Shown in pieces: positions 54,461 through 64,000 of a stretch of 64,000 bases of DNA; within the stretch, counting starts at the first letter, position 1, and each line of letters begins with the position of its first letter. The stretch spans positions 1 to 64,000 of the forward strand of contig QCQN01000002.1 of assembly GCA_003212175.1 (NCBI GenBank). The letters are read 5' to 3'. The DNA is from Prochlorococcus sp. AG-449-P16 (GTDB lineage: Bacteria > Cyanobacteriota > Cyanobacteriia > PCC-6307 > Cyanobiaceae). Both the position numbers and the translations under genes were made by a program. Below the pieces are notes generated by a model. The model did no database searches. It was not told where the DNA came from and saw nothing but the letters and a program-made list of their open reading frames with translations.

Positions 54461-55054
54461 ATGCTGAAAAATGATCTTTGGATAAATCAGGAAGCATCAA
54501 AAGGAATGATAAATCCTTTTCAATCCGATTTAATAAGACATCTAGACCCTGCTGACAAGAAAAACGCAGTATTAAGTTATGGATGCTCCTCTTATGGTTA
54601 TGATTTACGGCTTTCCTCTAAAGAATTTTTAATATTTAAACATATACCGGGAACTGTTATGAATCCCAAAAAATTTAATCCTAATAATTTGGAAAAAACC
54701 GCACTCCATAAAGATGAAGATGGAGAATTTTTCATTTTGCCTGCTCACTCTTATGGATTAGGAGTAGCTCTCGAAAAAATGAAAGTTCCAGAAAATATAA
54801 CTGTAATTTGTATTGGAAAAAGTACTTATGCACGCTTGGGAATAATAGTTAATACAACACCTGCAGAGGCAGGATGGGAAGGTCATCTTACATTAGAATT
54901 CAGCAATAGTTCAGGTGCTGATTGCAGAATTTATGCAAATGAAGGAATATGTCAATTACTATTTTTTGAGGGAGATCCTTGTTCTACAACTTATGAAGAT
55001 AGGAAAGGAAAATATCAAAATCAACCAGAAAAAGTGACTCTAGCAAAAATTTAA
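54461..55054 (+). CDS. dcd: dCTP deaminase
   Basis: SYGCSSYGYDLRLS, VICIGKSTYARLGIIVNTTPAEAGWEGHLTLEFSNSS. Confidence 0.95.
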   Translation: MLKNDLWINQEASKGMINPFQSDLIRHLDPADKKNAVLSYGCSSYGYDLRLSSKEFLIFKHIPGTVMNPKKFNPNNLEKTALHKDEDGEFFILPAHSYGLGVALEKMKVPENITVICIGKSTYARLGIIVNTTPAEAGWEGHLTLEFSNSSGADCRIYANEGICQLLFFEGDPCSTTYEDRKGKYQNQPEKVTLAKI

Positions 55055-55055
55055 G

Positions 55056-55688
55056 ATGAGTAAAGTAGAACTAATTTCACTAACCCCTAATGCTGAAAAA
55101 ACTATGGCTTATATTGCTAGAGTCAGTAATCCAAAAAATCAGGATAATGATGATTATTCTAGATTATTAAGTTATTGCATAAAACATGAACATTGGAGTG
55201 TTTTTGAACAATCTTTTATGACTTTGCAAATTGAAACTACGAGAGGTATAGCTGCCCAAATCTTGAGGCATAGATCATTTACATTCCAAGAATTTTCTCA
55301 AAGATATGCAGACAGTTCTCAATTAGGAAACATACCATTACCAGAACTAAGAAGACAAGATTTAAAAAATAGACAAAACTCAATCTCTGATTTGCCAAAT
55401 GAAATTAAAGAAAAATTTAAGTCAAAAATTGCTGATCATTTCAAGCAAGCATCAAACCTCTATGAAGAGTTACTGAATGAAGGCATTGCTAAAGAGTGTG
55501 CAAGGTTTGTACTACCTTTAGCAACCCCAACAAGGATCTACATGTCTGGTTCATGCAGATCATGGATTCACTATATTAATCTGAGGTCCGCTCATGGTAC
55601 GCAAGAGGAACATAAAAATATAGCGTTAAGTTGCAAATCTATATTCAAAAATAGTTTTCCTACAGTATCAAAATCACTTAACTGGTAG
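55056..55688 (+). CDS. thyX: Flavin-dependent thymidylate synthase
   Basis: ThyX motif RHRSFTFQEFSQRYAD (RHR-x7-S); HWSVFEQSFMTLQIETTRGIAAQIL; FVLPLATPTRIYMSGSCRSWIHYINLR. Confidence 0.96.
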   Translation: MSKVELISLTPNAEKTMAYIARVSNPKNQDNDDYSRLLSYCIKHEHWSVFEQSFMTLQIETTRGIAAQILRHRSFTFQEFSQRYADSSQLGNIPLPELRRQDLKNRQNSISDLPNEIKEKFKSKIADHFKQASNLYEELLNEGIAKECARFVLPLATPTRIYMSGSCRSWIHYINLRSAHGTQEEHKNIALSCKSIFKNSFPTVSKSLNW

Positions 55689-55690
55689 TT

Positions 55691-56302
55691 TTATCCATGA
55701 CTACGAGGAGAAATTTGATAATTATTATTTTCATTTATTGTTGAAAAATTTTTACTTGATATTTTTAAATTATCGCCCAAATTATCATTAATATTTTCAA
55801 GAGTATTTCTTATGATATTTTCATCTTGTTTACCAAGAAAAGTTTTCTCTAGATTACCTTGATTATCAAAAATATTTATTTGCGGAATTCCGTTAACATC
55901 AAATTTTCTAATATATTTTTCCCATTTTTGGTTATCAACATTTAAAAAAACAAAATTAACGTCAGCTTCATATTCTTTTTTAAAATCTGATACTTTCGGG
56001 GCCATTTCCTTGCATACTTCGCACCATTCTGCATAAAATTCAAGAAAAGTTGGTTTGTTATTAGTAAAAGCTATTTCAGGATCAATGGATGATTCACCGA
56101 AGTTTTTGAGTAGCAAAGAAGATTTAAAAAAAATATTTTTAAAACAAACTACTGATATAACCATTAGTGCAATAAAAACTAACAATATTGATTGTTGAGA
56201 GAAATTTAGAAGTGTTTGTTTATTACCAGATTGCGTCATTAGTTTATCTAATTCTATATAAATAAAAAAAGTATCGAGATTATTTAGTTTACTTTTATTC
56301 AA
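55691..56302 (-). CDS. Membrane-anchored thioredoxin-like protein (TxlA/HCF164-like)
   Basis: TM segment, then FLEFYAEWCEVCKEMAPKVSDFKKEYE; likely starts at an internal Met (MTQSGNKQ). Confidence 0.88.
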   Translation of the reverse strand: MNKSKLNNLDTFFIYIELDKLMTQSGNKQTLLNFSQQSILLVFIALMVISVVCFKNIFFKSSLLLKNFGESSIDPEIAFTNNKPTFLEFYAEWCEVCKEMAPKVSDFKKEYEADVNFVFLNVDNQKWEKYIRKFDVNGIPQINIFDNQGNLEKTFLGKQDENIIRNTLENINDNLGDNLKISSKNFSTINENNNYQISPRSHG

Positions 56303-56358
56303 TGATAATATAAGTTAGACCCATAACAGTAAGACACTTGTTCTTGTTGTAAAACAAT

Positions 56359-57717
56359 ATGCAATCTATATTTGGTACTGATGGAATAAGAGGAAAATTT
56401 GGGAAAGGAATAACATATTCACTGGCTTTTAAGGTTGGGTATGCTTTAGGAACTACTTTAAAAAATAATAATCCAATTATCATCGGTAGGGATACAAGAA
56501 TAAGTGGAGAAATTTTATTCGCTGCAATAGCTAATGGTATTAATGCCGCAGGAAAAAAATTCGTTAATATTGGAATTTGTCCTACTCCTGCTATTCCTTT
56601 TTTAATCAAAAAAGAAAAATTTAGTAGTGGAATTATGATATCGGCTAGTCACAATCCTCCTGAATACAATGGTATTAAAATTTTTGATGAAAAAGGTGAA
56701 AAAATCCCTAACAATTTAGAAAATAATATTCAATTAATAATTGAAAAGACTGATATTAATAAATTTAATACCAAAGTAAATATCTCTTCAGTCCCTAATA
56801 AAAATCTATTAGATAAATACATTGAAGGCATAATTCTTACTATGGGAGATGAAACTTTAGAAGGTTTAAAAATAATTTTAGACACCTGTTATGGTTCAGC
56901 AACTACTTGTGCAGAAAAGATTTTTAAAAATCTAGGTGCAGATGTTAAGGTCATAAACAAAGAAAAAGATGGGCGGAAAATTAATTTGCATTGTGGCTCA
57001 ACTTTTTTAACACCATTAATTCAAGCCATCAAAGATAACGATGCTGATATGGGGTTTGGTTTTGATGGAGATGCCGATAGAGTAATTGGAATAGATTCAA
57101 AAGGGAATATCTTGGATGGCGATCATATACTTTTTCTTTGGGGCAGAGAACTTATGAGAGAAAAAGTACTTGTAAATAGGACTATAATATCAACACAAAT
57201 GGCGAATTTAGGATTTGAGAAGAACTGGAATAATCTTGGAGGAATCTTATTTAGAACTGAAGTTGGAGACAAGTTCATTTTCGAGGCAATAAAAAATAAA
57301 AAGGCTGTATTAGGAGGTGAACAATCTGGACATATACTTTCAGAAATAAATAATTTTTGTGGTGATGGGATATTAACAGCTATTCAAATTTCAAAATTCT
57401 GCAAAAAGAAAAAAATTAGTTTAACTTCTTGGTTTAGAACAAGTTTCATTCCATACCCTCAAAAACTATCAAATATTGGCTTAAACTTTGATTATAAAAA
57501 AATTAGCAATTCAAATAAGAATTACCTTAATGAAACAATAGATAAATTATCGATTAATAAAAATAAAGATTGTAGAATTTATATCCGGCCAAGCGGTACA
57601 GAACCTGTTTTACGAATTTTAGTTGAAGCAGAAAGTTTAACAATGGTAGATCATTTATCAAGAAAAATCACAAGTGAGCTTCAAACCAAAATAAATCAAC
57701 TATCAAAACATTTTTGA
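56359..57717 (+). CDS. glmM: Phosphoglucosamine mutase
   Basis: [70 protein letters not shown]. Confidence 0.95.
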   Translation: MQSIFGTDGIRGKFGKGITYSLAFKVGYALGTTLKNNNPIIIGRDTRISGEILFAAIANGINAAGKKFVNIGICPTPAIPFLIKKEKFSSGIMISASHNPPEYNGIKIFDEKGEKIPNNLENNIQLIIEKTDINKFNTKVNISSVPNKNLLDKYIEGIILTMGDETLEGLKIILDTCYGSATTCAEKIFKNLGADVKVINKEKDGRKINLHCGSTFLTPLIQAIKDNDADMGFGFDGDADRVIGIDSKGNILDGDHILFLWGRELMREKVLVNRTIISTQMANLGFEKNWNNLGGILFRTEVGDKFIFEAIKNKKAVLGGEQSGHILSEINNFCGDGILTAIQISKFCKKKKISLTSWFRTSFIPYPQKLSNIGLNFDYKKISNSNKNYLNETIDKLSINKNKDCRIYIRPSGTEPVLRILVEAESLTMVDHLSRKITSELQTKINQLSKHF

Positions 57718-57718
57718 T

Positions 57719-58345
57719 TTAAATTTTTCTATAAATACTTTCAAAAATCATAAGTTCATTTGACTTTACATATTTTTCTCTAGGCGTTTGAGTTTTATAG
57801 GGATTAAAGCTATCAGAGTATAAAAAATCACTATAAGGCAATTTCTTAAAACTTTTATCCTCTGTGATTGTGAATTCCATATAATCATAAAGTTCTCTAA
57901 CATCAGTTTTAATAAATATCAAAGATCCTCTCTTCAAAGAATTTGAAAGGGTGTTAATTAATTTTGGTTGAATTACACGTCTCTTATAGTGTTTTTTTTT
58001 AAACCATGGATCAGGAAAATAAAAAGAAATACTATTAGTAAAGTTCAGTATATTTTTTTTAGAGTGATCAAAAATATTACTTGCATTCCCATATGCATAA
58101 AATAAATTCTTTTTTTCAAGTTTTGTTATTTTTAGATTTGCATTAACCACTAATTTCTCCCTAATCTCAATTCCTAGATAATTCCAATTTGTACTGCTTA
58201 TCGCTAAATCAAATAAAAAGTCTCCTGCAGCACAACCGATATCTAAGTGAAGCGGTAGTCTTGGATTCTCAAAAATCTCTTCCAATGCAGGTATTGGAAA
58301 AGATCTTAGGAAATTTTTACCAAGTGGATTTACATGTTGTCTCAT
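57719..58345 (-). CDS. trmB: tRNA (guanine-N7-)-methyltransferase
   Basis: [53 protein letters not shown]. Confidence 0.94.
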   Translation of the reverse strand: MRQHVNPLGKNFLRSFPIPALEEIFENPRLPLHLDIGCAAGDFLFDLAISSTNWNYLGIEIREKLVVNANLKITKLEKKNLFYAYGNASNIFDHSKKNILNFTNSISFYFPDPWFKKKHYKRRVIQPKLINTLSNSLKRGSLIFIKTDVRELYDYMEFTITEDKSFKKLPYSDFLYSDSFNPYKTQTPREKYVKSNELMIFESIYRKI

Positions 58346-58459
58346 AAAAATTGAAAGTATTTATCTGAATAAAAAGTTCTATTGTTCATAACTATGTCAA
58401 TATTAAGTCTATAAGTGGGTGATTGATGTTTAATAATTATATGTTTTAAATAAAAAGTT

Positions 58460-59080
58460 TTGAACATTCTAAATCAACTATCTATATGGCTATCTTTTCA
58501 ACTTTCATCAATTTTTATTTTAGGAATCCCATTAACAATATTTATATGGTCTATAAAAAACAAAAGTCTCGCTATTACGAAACTTCTATCAAATTATTGG
58601 AAGATATCTATACTATTTTTTATAAGTCTTTTTCTCTTAATTGGAAAACAAAATTATGCACTTTTGATTACAAATATTTCTTTGCTATTAATGACAATTT
58701 CTGTATGGTTCTGGAATGATATAAATGAAGAATTGAGAGAGTATCAATTTCCTCATGCATTAAGTACTACCACAAAAGTATGGAGATGGTCTTTAACTTT
58801 CTTATCTTTAAATTTCTTAATTCAAAGTTTTAATAATATTAGATGTATTTATTTTATTAATACAGAAGAATGTGAAATTTGGTTAAAACCTGCTACGAAT
58901 CTATATCTAATAATAAAGAGTTTATTCAGTTTTTTATTTGGAGCTAGCTTTTCTCAGCCTGTAGCAAACTTCTTAGGATTATTTGGATTAACGATATATT
59001 TTTTAGGTTTATTACAGTGGGCATTAATTAAACTACCAAAAAATGGGAGGGATTCTGGTTTTTCAAATTATGGAAAGTAA
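58460..59080 (+). CDS. Polytopic membrane protein, DUF3177-like
   Basis: About six hydrophobic segments, WRWSLTFLSLNFLIQSFNNIRCI; TTG start. Confidence 0.72.
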   Translation: MNILNQLSIWLSFQLSSIFILGIPLTIFIWSIKNKSLAITKLLSNYWKISILFFISLFLLIGKQNYALLITNISLLLMTISVWFWNDINEELREYQFPHALSTTTKVWRWSLTFLSLNFLIQSFNNIRCIYFINTEECEIWLKPATNLYLIIKSLFSFLFGASFSQPVANFLGLFGLTIYFLGLLQWALIKLPKNGRDSGFSNYGK

Positions 59081-59378
59081 TAATTTAATAAGAAATTTAG
59101 AAAATATAAGTTCAAGTTTCCCTAATAGACTTTTAAAGCTTCATGGTTATCTATTAAAAAATGATTCCAAAGAATTTCTAGAAATAATTATCTATAAAGG
59201 TTTTAGTAGTTCTACTACTCATCCAATTGAGATAGATTCAGAGAAGTCGGTTATCAAATTTAACCATTACTTTACAGAATCTTTTCTATATAAAGCACCT
59301 CTTACAAATAGATCAAATGAGTTTTTAAAAGGAAGAGAAAGTCCTATTTGTTTTCTTGATGAAAAAGAATGGATTTGA
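59070..59378 (+). CDS. Conserved hypothetical protein
   Basis: MESNNLIRNLENISSSFPNRLLKLHGYLLKNDSKEFLEIIIYKGFSSSTTHP; ATG at 59070 overlaps the upstream ORF by 11 nt. Confidence 0.7.
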   Translation: MESNNLIRNLENISSSFPNRLLKLHGYLLKNDSKEFLEIIIYKGFSSSTTHPIEIDSEKSVIKFNHYFTESFLYKAPLTNRSNEFLKGRESPICFLDEKEWI

Positions 59379-59386
59379 AACTTAAT

Positions 59387-62284
59387 TTAAAAGCTAATAA
59401 TATTTGCACATCTTTTACACAATATTGTATTTTCAATCCCGTTAACAGTTTCCTCTTCATAGTGCCAACATCTTGCACATTTTTGCCCTTTAGCTTTAAG
59501 TATTTGGATGGTTCCGAATTGATTATTATCTGTAATTAGACACTCTTTAGATAAAGTTGTTACCTGATTAAACTTGGAAATTATTAACCAATCACAATAA
59601 GAGTCAACTTCATTATTTCCTAATTTATCAAGCCAAGCAAGTGATTTTCTCATTGCATCATTTGAAGGTAGGTAATTAACTTGCGTTTCTAATGCCGCTC
59701 CAATTATTTGTTTATTCCTACATACTTCAATTGCTTTATTAATTTCTACTCTCAATTTTCTTAAATTACCAATATGTTCATCCAAATCAGAGTTAATCCA
59801 TGACTCAGGGAAATTTGGCCAACCTCTTTGGAATACCGATTTTTCCTTAACTGGATATGGAATATTTTGCCAAATATCCTCAGCCATATGACTAAGCACT
59901 GGAGAAATAAAAATGGCTAAATTTTCTACAATTTGAGACATGACAAACTGACATGATCTTCTCCTAAACTGACTTTTTGCGCTCACATACAACCTATCTT
60001 TAGCAATATCCAAATAAAAGTTCGATAAATCTACAACACAAAAACTTTGCAAAATTTGAAAAAATTTGGAAAATTCATAATTCTCATATGCTTTTGTTAT
60101 TTGATCGGATACATCAAACAGCCTATTTAGCATCCATTTATCTAATATAGGCAACTTATCAATCTCAATATTGTCGCCAACTGGATTGTAATCATGAATA
60201 TTTCCTAAAAGATATCTTGCAGTATTCCTTACTTTTCTATAAACATCCGATAATTGTTTTAAAATATTAGAACCAATTGGTACGTCAACCGAATAATCTA
60301 CAGAACTTACCCAAAGCCTTAATACGTCTGCACCATAAGCAGGCTGATTTTTTTTATTAGGTCCACCATTGATAATAATATTTGGGTCCACAACGTTACC
60401 CAAAGATTTACTCATTTTTCTTCCATTTTCGTCTAATGCAAATCCATGAGTTAACACTTTTTTATAAGGAGGAATTTTATTTACGGCTACTGATGTCAGT
60501 AAAGATGACTGAAACCATCCTCGATGTTGATCAGATCCTTCCAAATATAGATCAGCGGGATATTTTAATTCCGGCCTTTGCTCACAAACTGCGGCCCAAC
60601 TTGATCCAGAATCAAACCAAACATCCATAGTATCTAATCCTTTTTCCCAACAATCAGATTTATCTTTATATTTTTCTGGTAACAATTTTGCTACTTCCCA
60701 CTCCCACCAAATATCAGCTCCAAACTCTTTGAATAAATTTTGTATATGATTGATAGTCTCATTATTTAATAATATTTCTTTCCCGTTCTTTTCATAAAAG
60801 ACTGGAATTGGGACTCCCCATGACCTCTGCCTAGAAATGCACCAATCCCCTCTCCCCACAACCATTGAATAAATTCTTTTTTTACCAGTAATTGGCATCC
60901 ATTCAACATCATCAATCGAATTTAGAGCTAAATCTCTAAATCCTTCTACAGAAGCAAACCATTGTTCTGTAGCCCTAAATATTGTGGGTTTCTTAGTTCT
61001 CCAATCATAGGGGTATCTATGCTTGTATTTTTCTTTTAAAAGAAGTGAGTTATTTTTATCCAAATACTCAATAACCATATCATTTGCATCTTTTAGAACA
61101 TTTAATCCTCTAAATTTTTCAGCTTCATCATTCAAATTACCTTTTTCATCAACAATACAAGTTATTGGAAGTTTAAATTTTTGCCCAACAATAAAATCAT
61201 CCATACCATGTCCTGGAGCAGTATGAACTAACCCAGTACCTGTTTCAGTAGTTATGTAATCACCGCCAATTACTATATTACAAATTTTATTTTTTGTCGG
61301 ATGTTGATACTTAATACCGACTAAATCTGAACCTTTAATTTCCAATAAAACTTTAAAATCTCTTTTAAATTTTTCGCTCAAATCGGAGAGTAAATTTTTA
61401 GCAAAAATATAAATATTTTTCTCTTGATCAGAAGCAAAAATATAATTTATTTCTGGATTCACTGCAACTGCTTCATTAGCTGGTAATGTCCATGGAGTTG
61501 TGGTCCATATAGAAATATATAAGTCATCTAAATTTACGAATAAAAGTTCATTCAGATTTGTCTCCTTAAATTTTAAAAGAATTTGTTCAGATAATTTCGT
61601 TACATTTAGTTTTACATAAACACTTATGGAATAGTGCTCTTCAGGGTATTCAAGTTCAGCTTCAGCTAGTGCTGTTCGAGAACTTGGACTCCAATGAACA
61701 GGTTTCAAGCCTCGATATATGTAACCATTTAAAAACATCTTGCCAAAAACTCCAATCTGAGCAGACTCGTAACTTTTTCTTAGAGTTAAATATGGGTTAT
61801 CCCAATCTCCCCAAATGCCCCATCTTTTAAAACCTATAAGTTGGTTGTTTATTTGCATTTTGGCGTAATCTGTTGCTTTTTTTCTCAGCTCTAAAGAATC
61901 CAGATTGTTCCTTTCTTGAGTTTTTAGATTTTGTAAAACCTTTAATTCTATTGGCAGTCCATGACAATCCCATCCTGGTACAAAATGGACTTTAAATCCT
62001 CTCAAGGTTTTGTACTTATTTATTATGTCTTTCAAAACTTTATTCAAAGCGTGCCCCATATGTAAGGGGCCGTTTGCATAAGGCGGACCGTCATGCAAAG
62101 TAAAATTTTTACCTTTATTATTTGATCCTAATTCCAAATCAATATTATTTTTGGACCAAATTTCCTGAATTTCAGGCTCTCTTATTGCCGAATTTGCGCG
62201 CATTGAGAAATCAGTTTTTAATAAATTTAAAGTGTCCTTATAAGAAAAAGCTGAATTTTTTTTTGAATTATTTTGAGTTTCCAT
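59387..62284 (-). CDS. ileS: Isoleucyl-tRNA synthetase
   Basis: [19 protein letters not shown] (HIGH), [13 protein letters not shown] (KMSKS), C-terminal zinc motif [13 protein letters not shown]...CKRCA. Confidence 0.98.
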   Translation of the reverse strand: METQNNSKKNSAFSYKDTLNLLKTDFSMRANSAIREPEIQEIWSKNNIDLELGSNNKGKNFTLHDGPPYANGPLHMGHALNKVLKDIINKYKTLRGFKVHFVPGWDCHGLPIELKVLQNLKTQERNNLDSLELRKKATDYAKMQINNQLIGFKRWGIWGDWDNPYLTLRKSYESAQIGVFGKMFLNGYIYRGLKPVHWSPSSRTALAEAELEYPEEHYSISVYVKLNVTKLSEQILLKFKETNLNELLFVNLDDLYISIWTTTPWTLPANEAVAVNPEINYIFASDQEKNIYIFAKNLLSDLSEKFKRDFKVLLEIKGSDLVGIKYQHPTKNKICNIVIGGDYITTETGTGLVHTAPGHGMDDFIVGQKFKLPITCIVDEKGNLNDEAEKFRGLNVLKDANDMVIEYLDKNNSLLLKEKYKHRYPYDWRTKKPTIFRATEQWFASVEGFRDLALNSIDDVEWMPITGKKRIYSMVVGRGDWCISRQRSWGVPIPVFYEKNGKEILLNNETINHIQNLFKEFGADIWWEWEVAKLLPEKYKDKSDCWEKGLDTMDVWFDSGSSWAAVCEQRPELKYPADLYLEGSDQHRGWFQSSLLTSVAVNKIPPYKKVLTHGFALDENGRKMSKSLGNVVDPNIIINGGPNKKNQPAYGADVLRLWVSSVDYSVDVPIGSNILKQLSDVYRKVRNTARYLLGNIHDYNPVGDNIEIDKLPILDKWMLNRLFDVSDQITKAYENYEFSKFFQILQSFCVVDLSNFYLDIAKDRLYVSAKSQFRRRSCQFVMSQIVENLAIFISPVLSHMAEDIWQNIPYPVKEKSVFQRGWPNFPESWINSDLDEHIGNLRKLRVEINKAIEVCRNKQIIGAALETQVNYLPSNDAMRKSLAWLDKLGNNEVDSYCDWLIISKFNQVTTLSKECLITDNNQFGTIQILKAKGQKCARCWHYEEETVNGIENTILCKRCANIISF

Positions 62285-62319
62285 AGAAATATATAAAAAT
62301 TTTTTTAATGAAATCGGTT

Positions 62320-62847
62320 TTAATTATTTTTCTCTTCTAAAACATCATCTTTGAATTGAGCTGTCATTTCTTTTGGCATTTCTAATTTAACTAAATTATT
62401 TTCGGTAGAGTTATCTATCTTACCATTTTCAACATCCCTAACCCATTTTTTTTTAATTAAATTTTTATTAGTTTGTCCAAATCTTTTTAAATTCAAAATA
62501 TTCGAGAAATTTCTCTTTAAAAGTAAAGTAGCCTCACAAATTATGGAAATATTTTTTTTAAATTCAACTAAAGTTTTTAATTTATTTCTTTCATTATCAG
62601 TTAGTTGGTTCCATCGCATAGAACAAATTTCCAATGCAAAAAAAATAATTAAAATACTTGTTAATATTAAAATTAAGTAATCTAAAGGACTAAAGATTCT
62701 TTCTTTAAGGAGCAATATTACTCCAATAATTAAATTTAAACCTCCTTTTATTAAATCTTTTGGTCTGCCTAGTTCAAGATAAATTAGTGGAACAATTAAA
62801 AAAATAATTCCCAAAAAGATATAAAAAGAACCTAAAAAAACAGCCAC
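62320..62847 (-). CDS. ycf66: Ycf66-like membrane protein
   Basis: [39 protein letters not shown]; multi-TM N-terminus with charged tail. Confidence 0.68.
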   Translation of the reverse strand: MAVFLGSFYIFLGIIFLIVPLIYLELGRPKDLIKGGLNLIIGVILLLKERIFSPLDYLILILTSILIIFFALEICSMRWNQLTDNERNKLKTLVEFKKNISIICEATLLLKRNFSNILNLKRFGQTNKNLIKKKWVRDVENGKIDNSTENNLVKLEMPKEMTAQFKDDVLEEKNN

Positions 62848-62929
62848 AATTTCAAATCACTTTTTCTTGAGTATAGTCAAAAAGCAATTTTTATAAATAA
62901 AAAATTCTTTAGTTTAAATTTTTCAAAAC

Positions 62930-63011
62930 TGCGGTCGGGGAGACTTGAACTCCCACACCCGAAGATACGAGTACCTAAAACTCGCGCGTCTACCAATTCC
63001 GCCACGACCGC
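62930..63011 (-). tRNA. tRNA-Leu(TAG)
   Basis: Minus strand GCGGTCGTGGCGGAATTGGTAGACGCGCGAGTTTTAGGTACTCG...GGGAGTTCAAGTCTCCCCGACCGCA; long variable arm, anticodon TAG. Confidence 0.95.
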
Positions 63012-63145
63012 ACAACATAAATCTTAGTTTAGCAAAGGTATACTTAAAAGGATTATTACTTAAGAGAATAAATTTGACACATATGAAAGAGATTATTCTC
63101 TATAAATCCAGATAATATTTTATTTTTATGCAGCCAACCTAAATA

Positions 63146-64000
63146 ATTGGTTATATTAATCATAGATTTATTGAGACAATTTCTAATTCAACAATTAAAA
63201 ATAAGAACTTTCTAACCAATTCCTCTAAGACATTTAATTGGCAGAGGGAGATTAAAAACTATATTGATCCACCAAATTTTTGGAACCCCACATTAGTTCT
63301 CTTCTTTGGTGGTTATTTCTTAGCATTTATAAGTATTTGGCAATGGTATAGGGGAGTTTGGCCTCTCCCATTATTAGTTGCTACTGCTTTTTTAGCTCTA
63401 CATATAGAGGGGACTGTCATACATGATGCATGTCACAAAGCTGCTCACCCTGTACCTTGGATTAATCAAGCTATGGGTCATGGGTCTGCAATATTACTAG
63501 GCTTTAGTTTTCCAGTTTTTACCAGAGTTCATTTACAACACCATATCCATGTGAATGACCCTAAAAAAGATCCTGATCATATTGTTAGCACTTTTGGTCC
63601 AATTTGGCTCATTGCACCAAGATTTTTTTACCATGAAATATTTTTCTTTCAAAAAAAACTCTGGAGAAAATATGAATTACTTCAGTGGGGTATAGAGAGA
63701 TCAATATTTATAACATTGATCTTGGCTGGATTGAAATTTGACTTTATGAATCTTATTTATAATTTATGGTTTGGTCCTGCACTTATGGTAGGGGTAACGC
63801 TTGGCATTTTCTTTGATTATCTACCGCACAGACCATTTCGTTCAAGAAACAAATGGATAAATTCAAGAGTCTATCCAAGCAAATTTATGAATATTCTCAT
63901 AATGGGTCAAAATTACCATTTAATCCATCACCTTTGGCCTTCTATTCCATGGTTTGAATACAAAATTGCTTATGAGAAAACTAAACCTTTACTGGATATG
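63146..64000 (+). CDS. crtR: Beta-carotene hydroxylase (CrtR-type, fatty-acid-desaturase fold), 3' truncated by the window
   Basis: Manual translation: FWNPTLVLFFGGYFLAFISIWQWYRGVWPLPLLVATAFLALHIEGTVIHDACHKAAHP, RVHLQHHIHVNDPKKDPDH, GQNYHLIHHLWPSIPW; TTG at 63146 is the first plausible start. Confidence 0.9.
   Translation, partial: MGYINHRFIETISNSTIKNKNFLTNSSKTFNWQREIKNYIDPPNFWNPTLVLFFGGYFLAFISIWQWYRGVWPLPLLVATAFLALHIEGTVIHDACHKAAHPVPWINQAMGHGSAILLGFSFPVFTRVHLQHHIHVNDPKKDPDHIVSTFGPIWLIAPRFFYHEIFFFQKKLWRKYELLQWGIERSIFITLILAGLKFDFMNLIYNLWFGPALMVGVTLGIFFDYLPHRPFRSRNKWINSRVYPSKFMNILIMGQNYHLIHHLWPSIPWFEYKIAYEKTKPLLDM

Noticed and set aside
58486-58719. 77-aa ORF overlapping the DUF3177-like gene
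   Set aside because: Alternate frame of a better-supported membrane protein.

Overview
This 64 kb AT-rich window looks like core chromosome of a streamlined picocyanobacterium, most likely Prochlorococcus, probably a high-light clade (inferred from gene content, protein sequences and base composition; no search was run). It is almost wall-to-wall housekeeping and photosynthesis genes. These include a 5'-truncated uvrD/pcrA, cca, a fused FAD-oxidoreductase/SelD, mtnP, the rubA-ycf48-psbEFLJ operon, ndhCKJ, yvcK, an ABC/MCE pair, chlD, folK, a photolyase, fabI, hisB, a carotenoid oxygenase, pyrE, psbK, tgt, cobS, purH, ispH, amt, sfsA, murJ, glyA, cinA, leuCD, an LptD-like protein, psbI, psbN, psbH, pth, ntcA, dcd, thyX, glmM, trmB, ileS, ycf66 and a 3'-truncated crtR. 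There are three tRNAs: Met or Ile2 (CAT), Arg (ACG) and Leu (TAG). I found no CRISPR array, transposon, prophage or rRNA. Five short genes missing from the ORF track were recovered by hand (psbL, psbF, psbK, psbI, psbN), plus the partial crtR and the true N-terminus of cobS. The observations most worth following up are: (i) a Cas4-like/HhH/DEDD-exonuclease fusion of unknown role whose N-terminal nuclease motif looks degenerate; (ii) a CobO-like protein that has lost its Walker A motif; (iii) cobS with no ATG/GTG/TTG start upstream of its conserved N-terminus; (iv) a perfect GTA-N8-TAC NtcA box followed by a terminator-like hairpin in the amt leader; (v) an 18-bp perfect palindrome between psbN and psbH; (vi) extreme compaction with overlapping convergent genes. 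I see no convincing new defence or mobile system.
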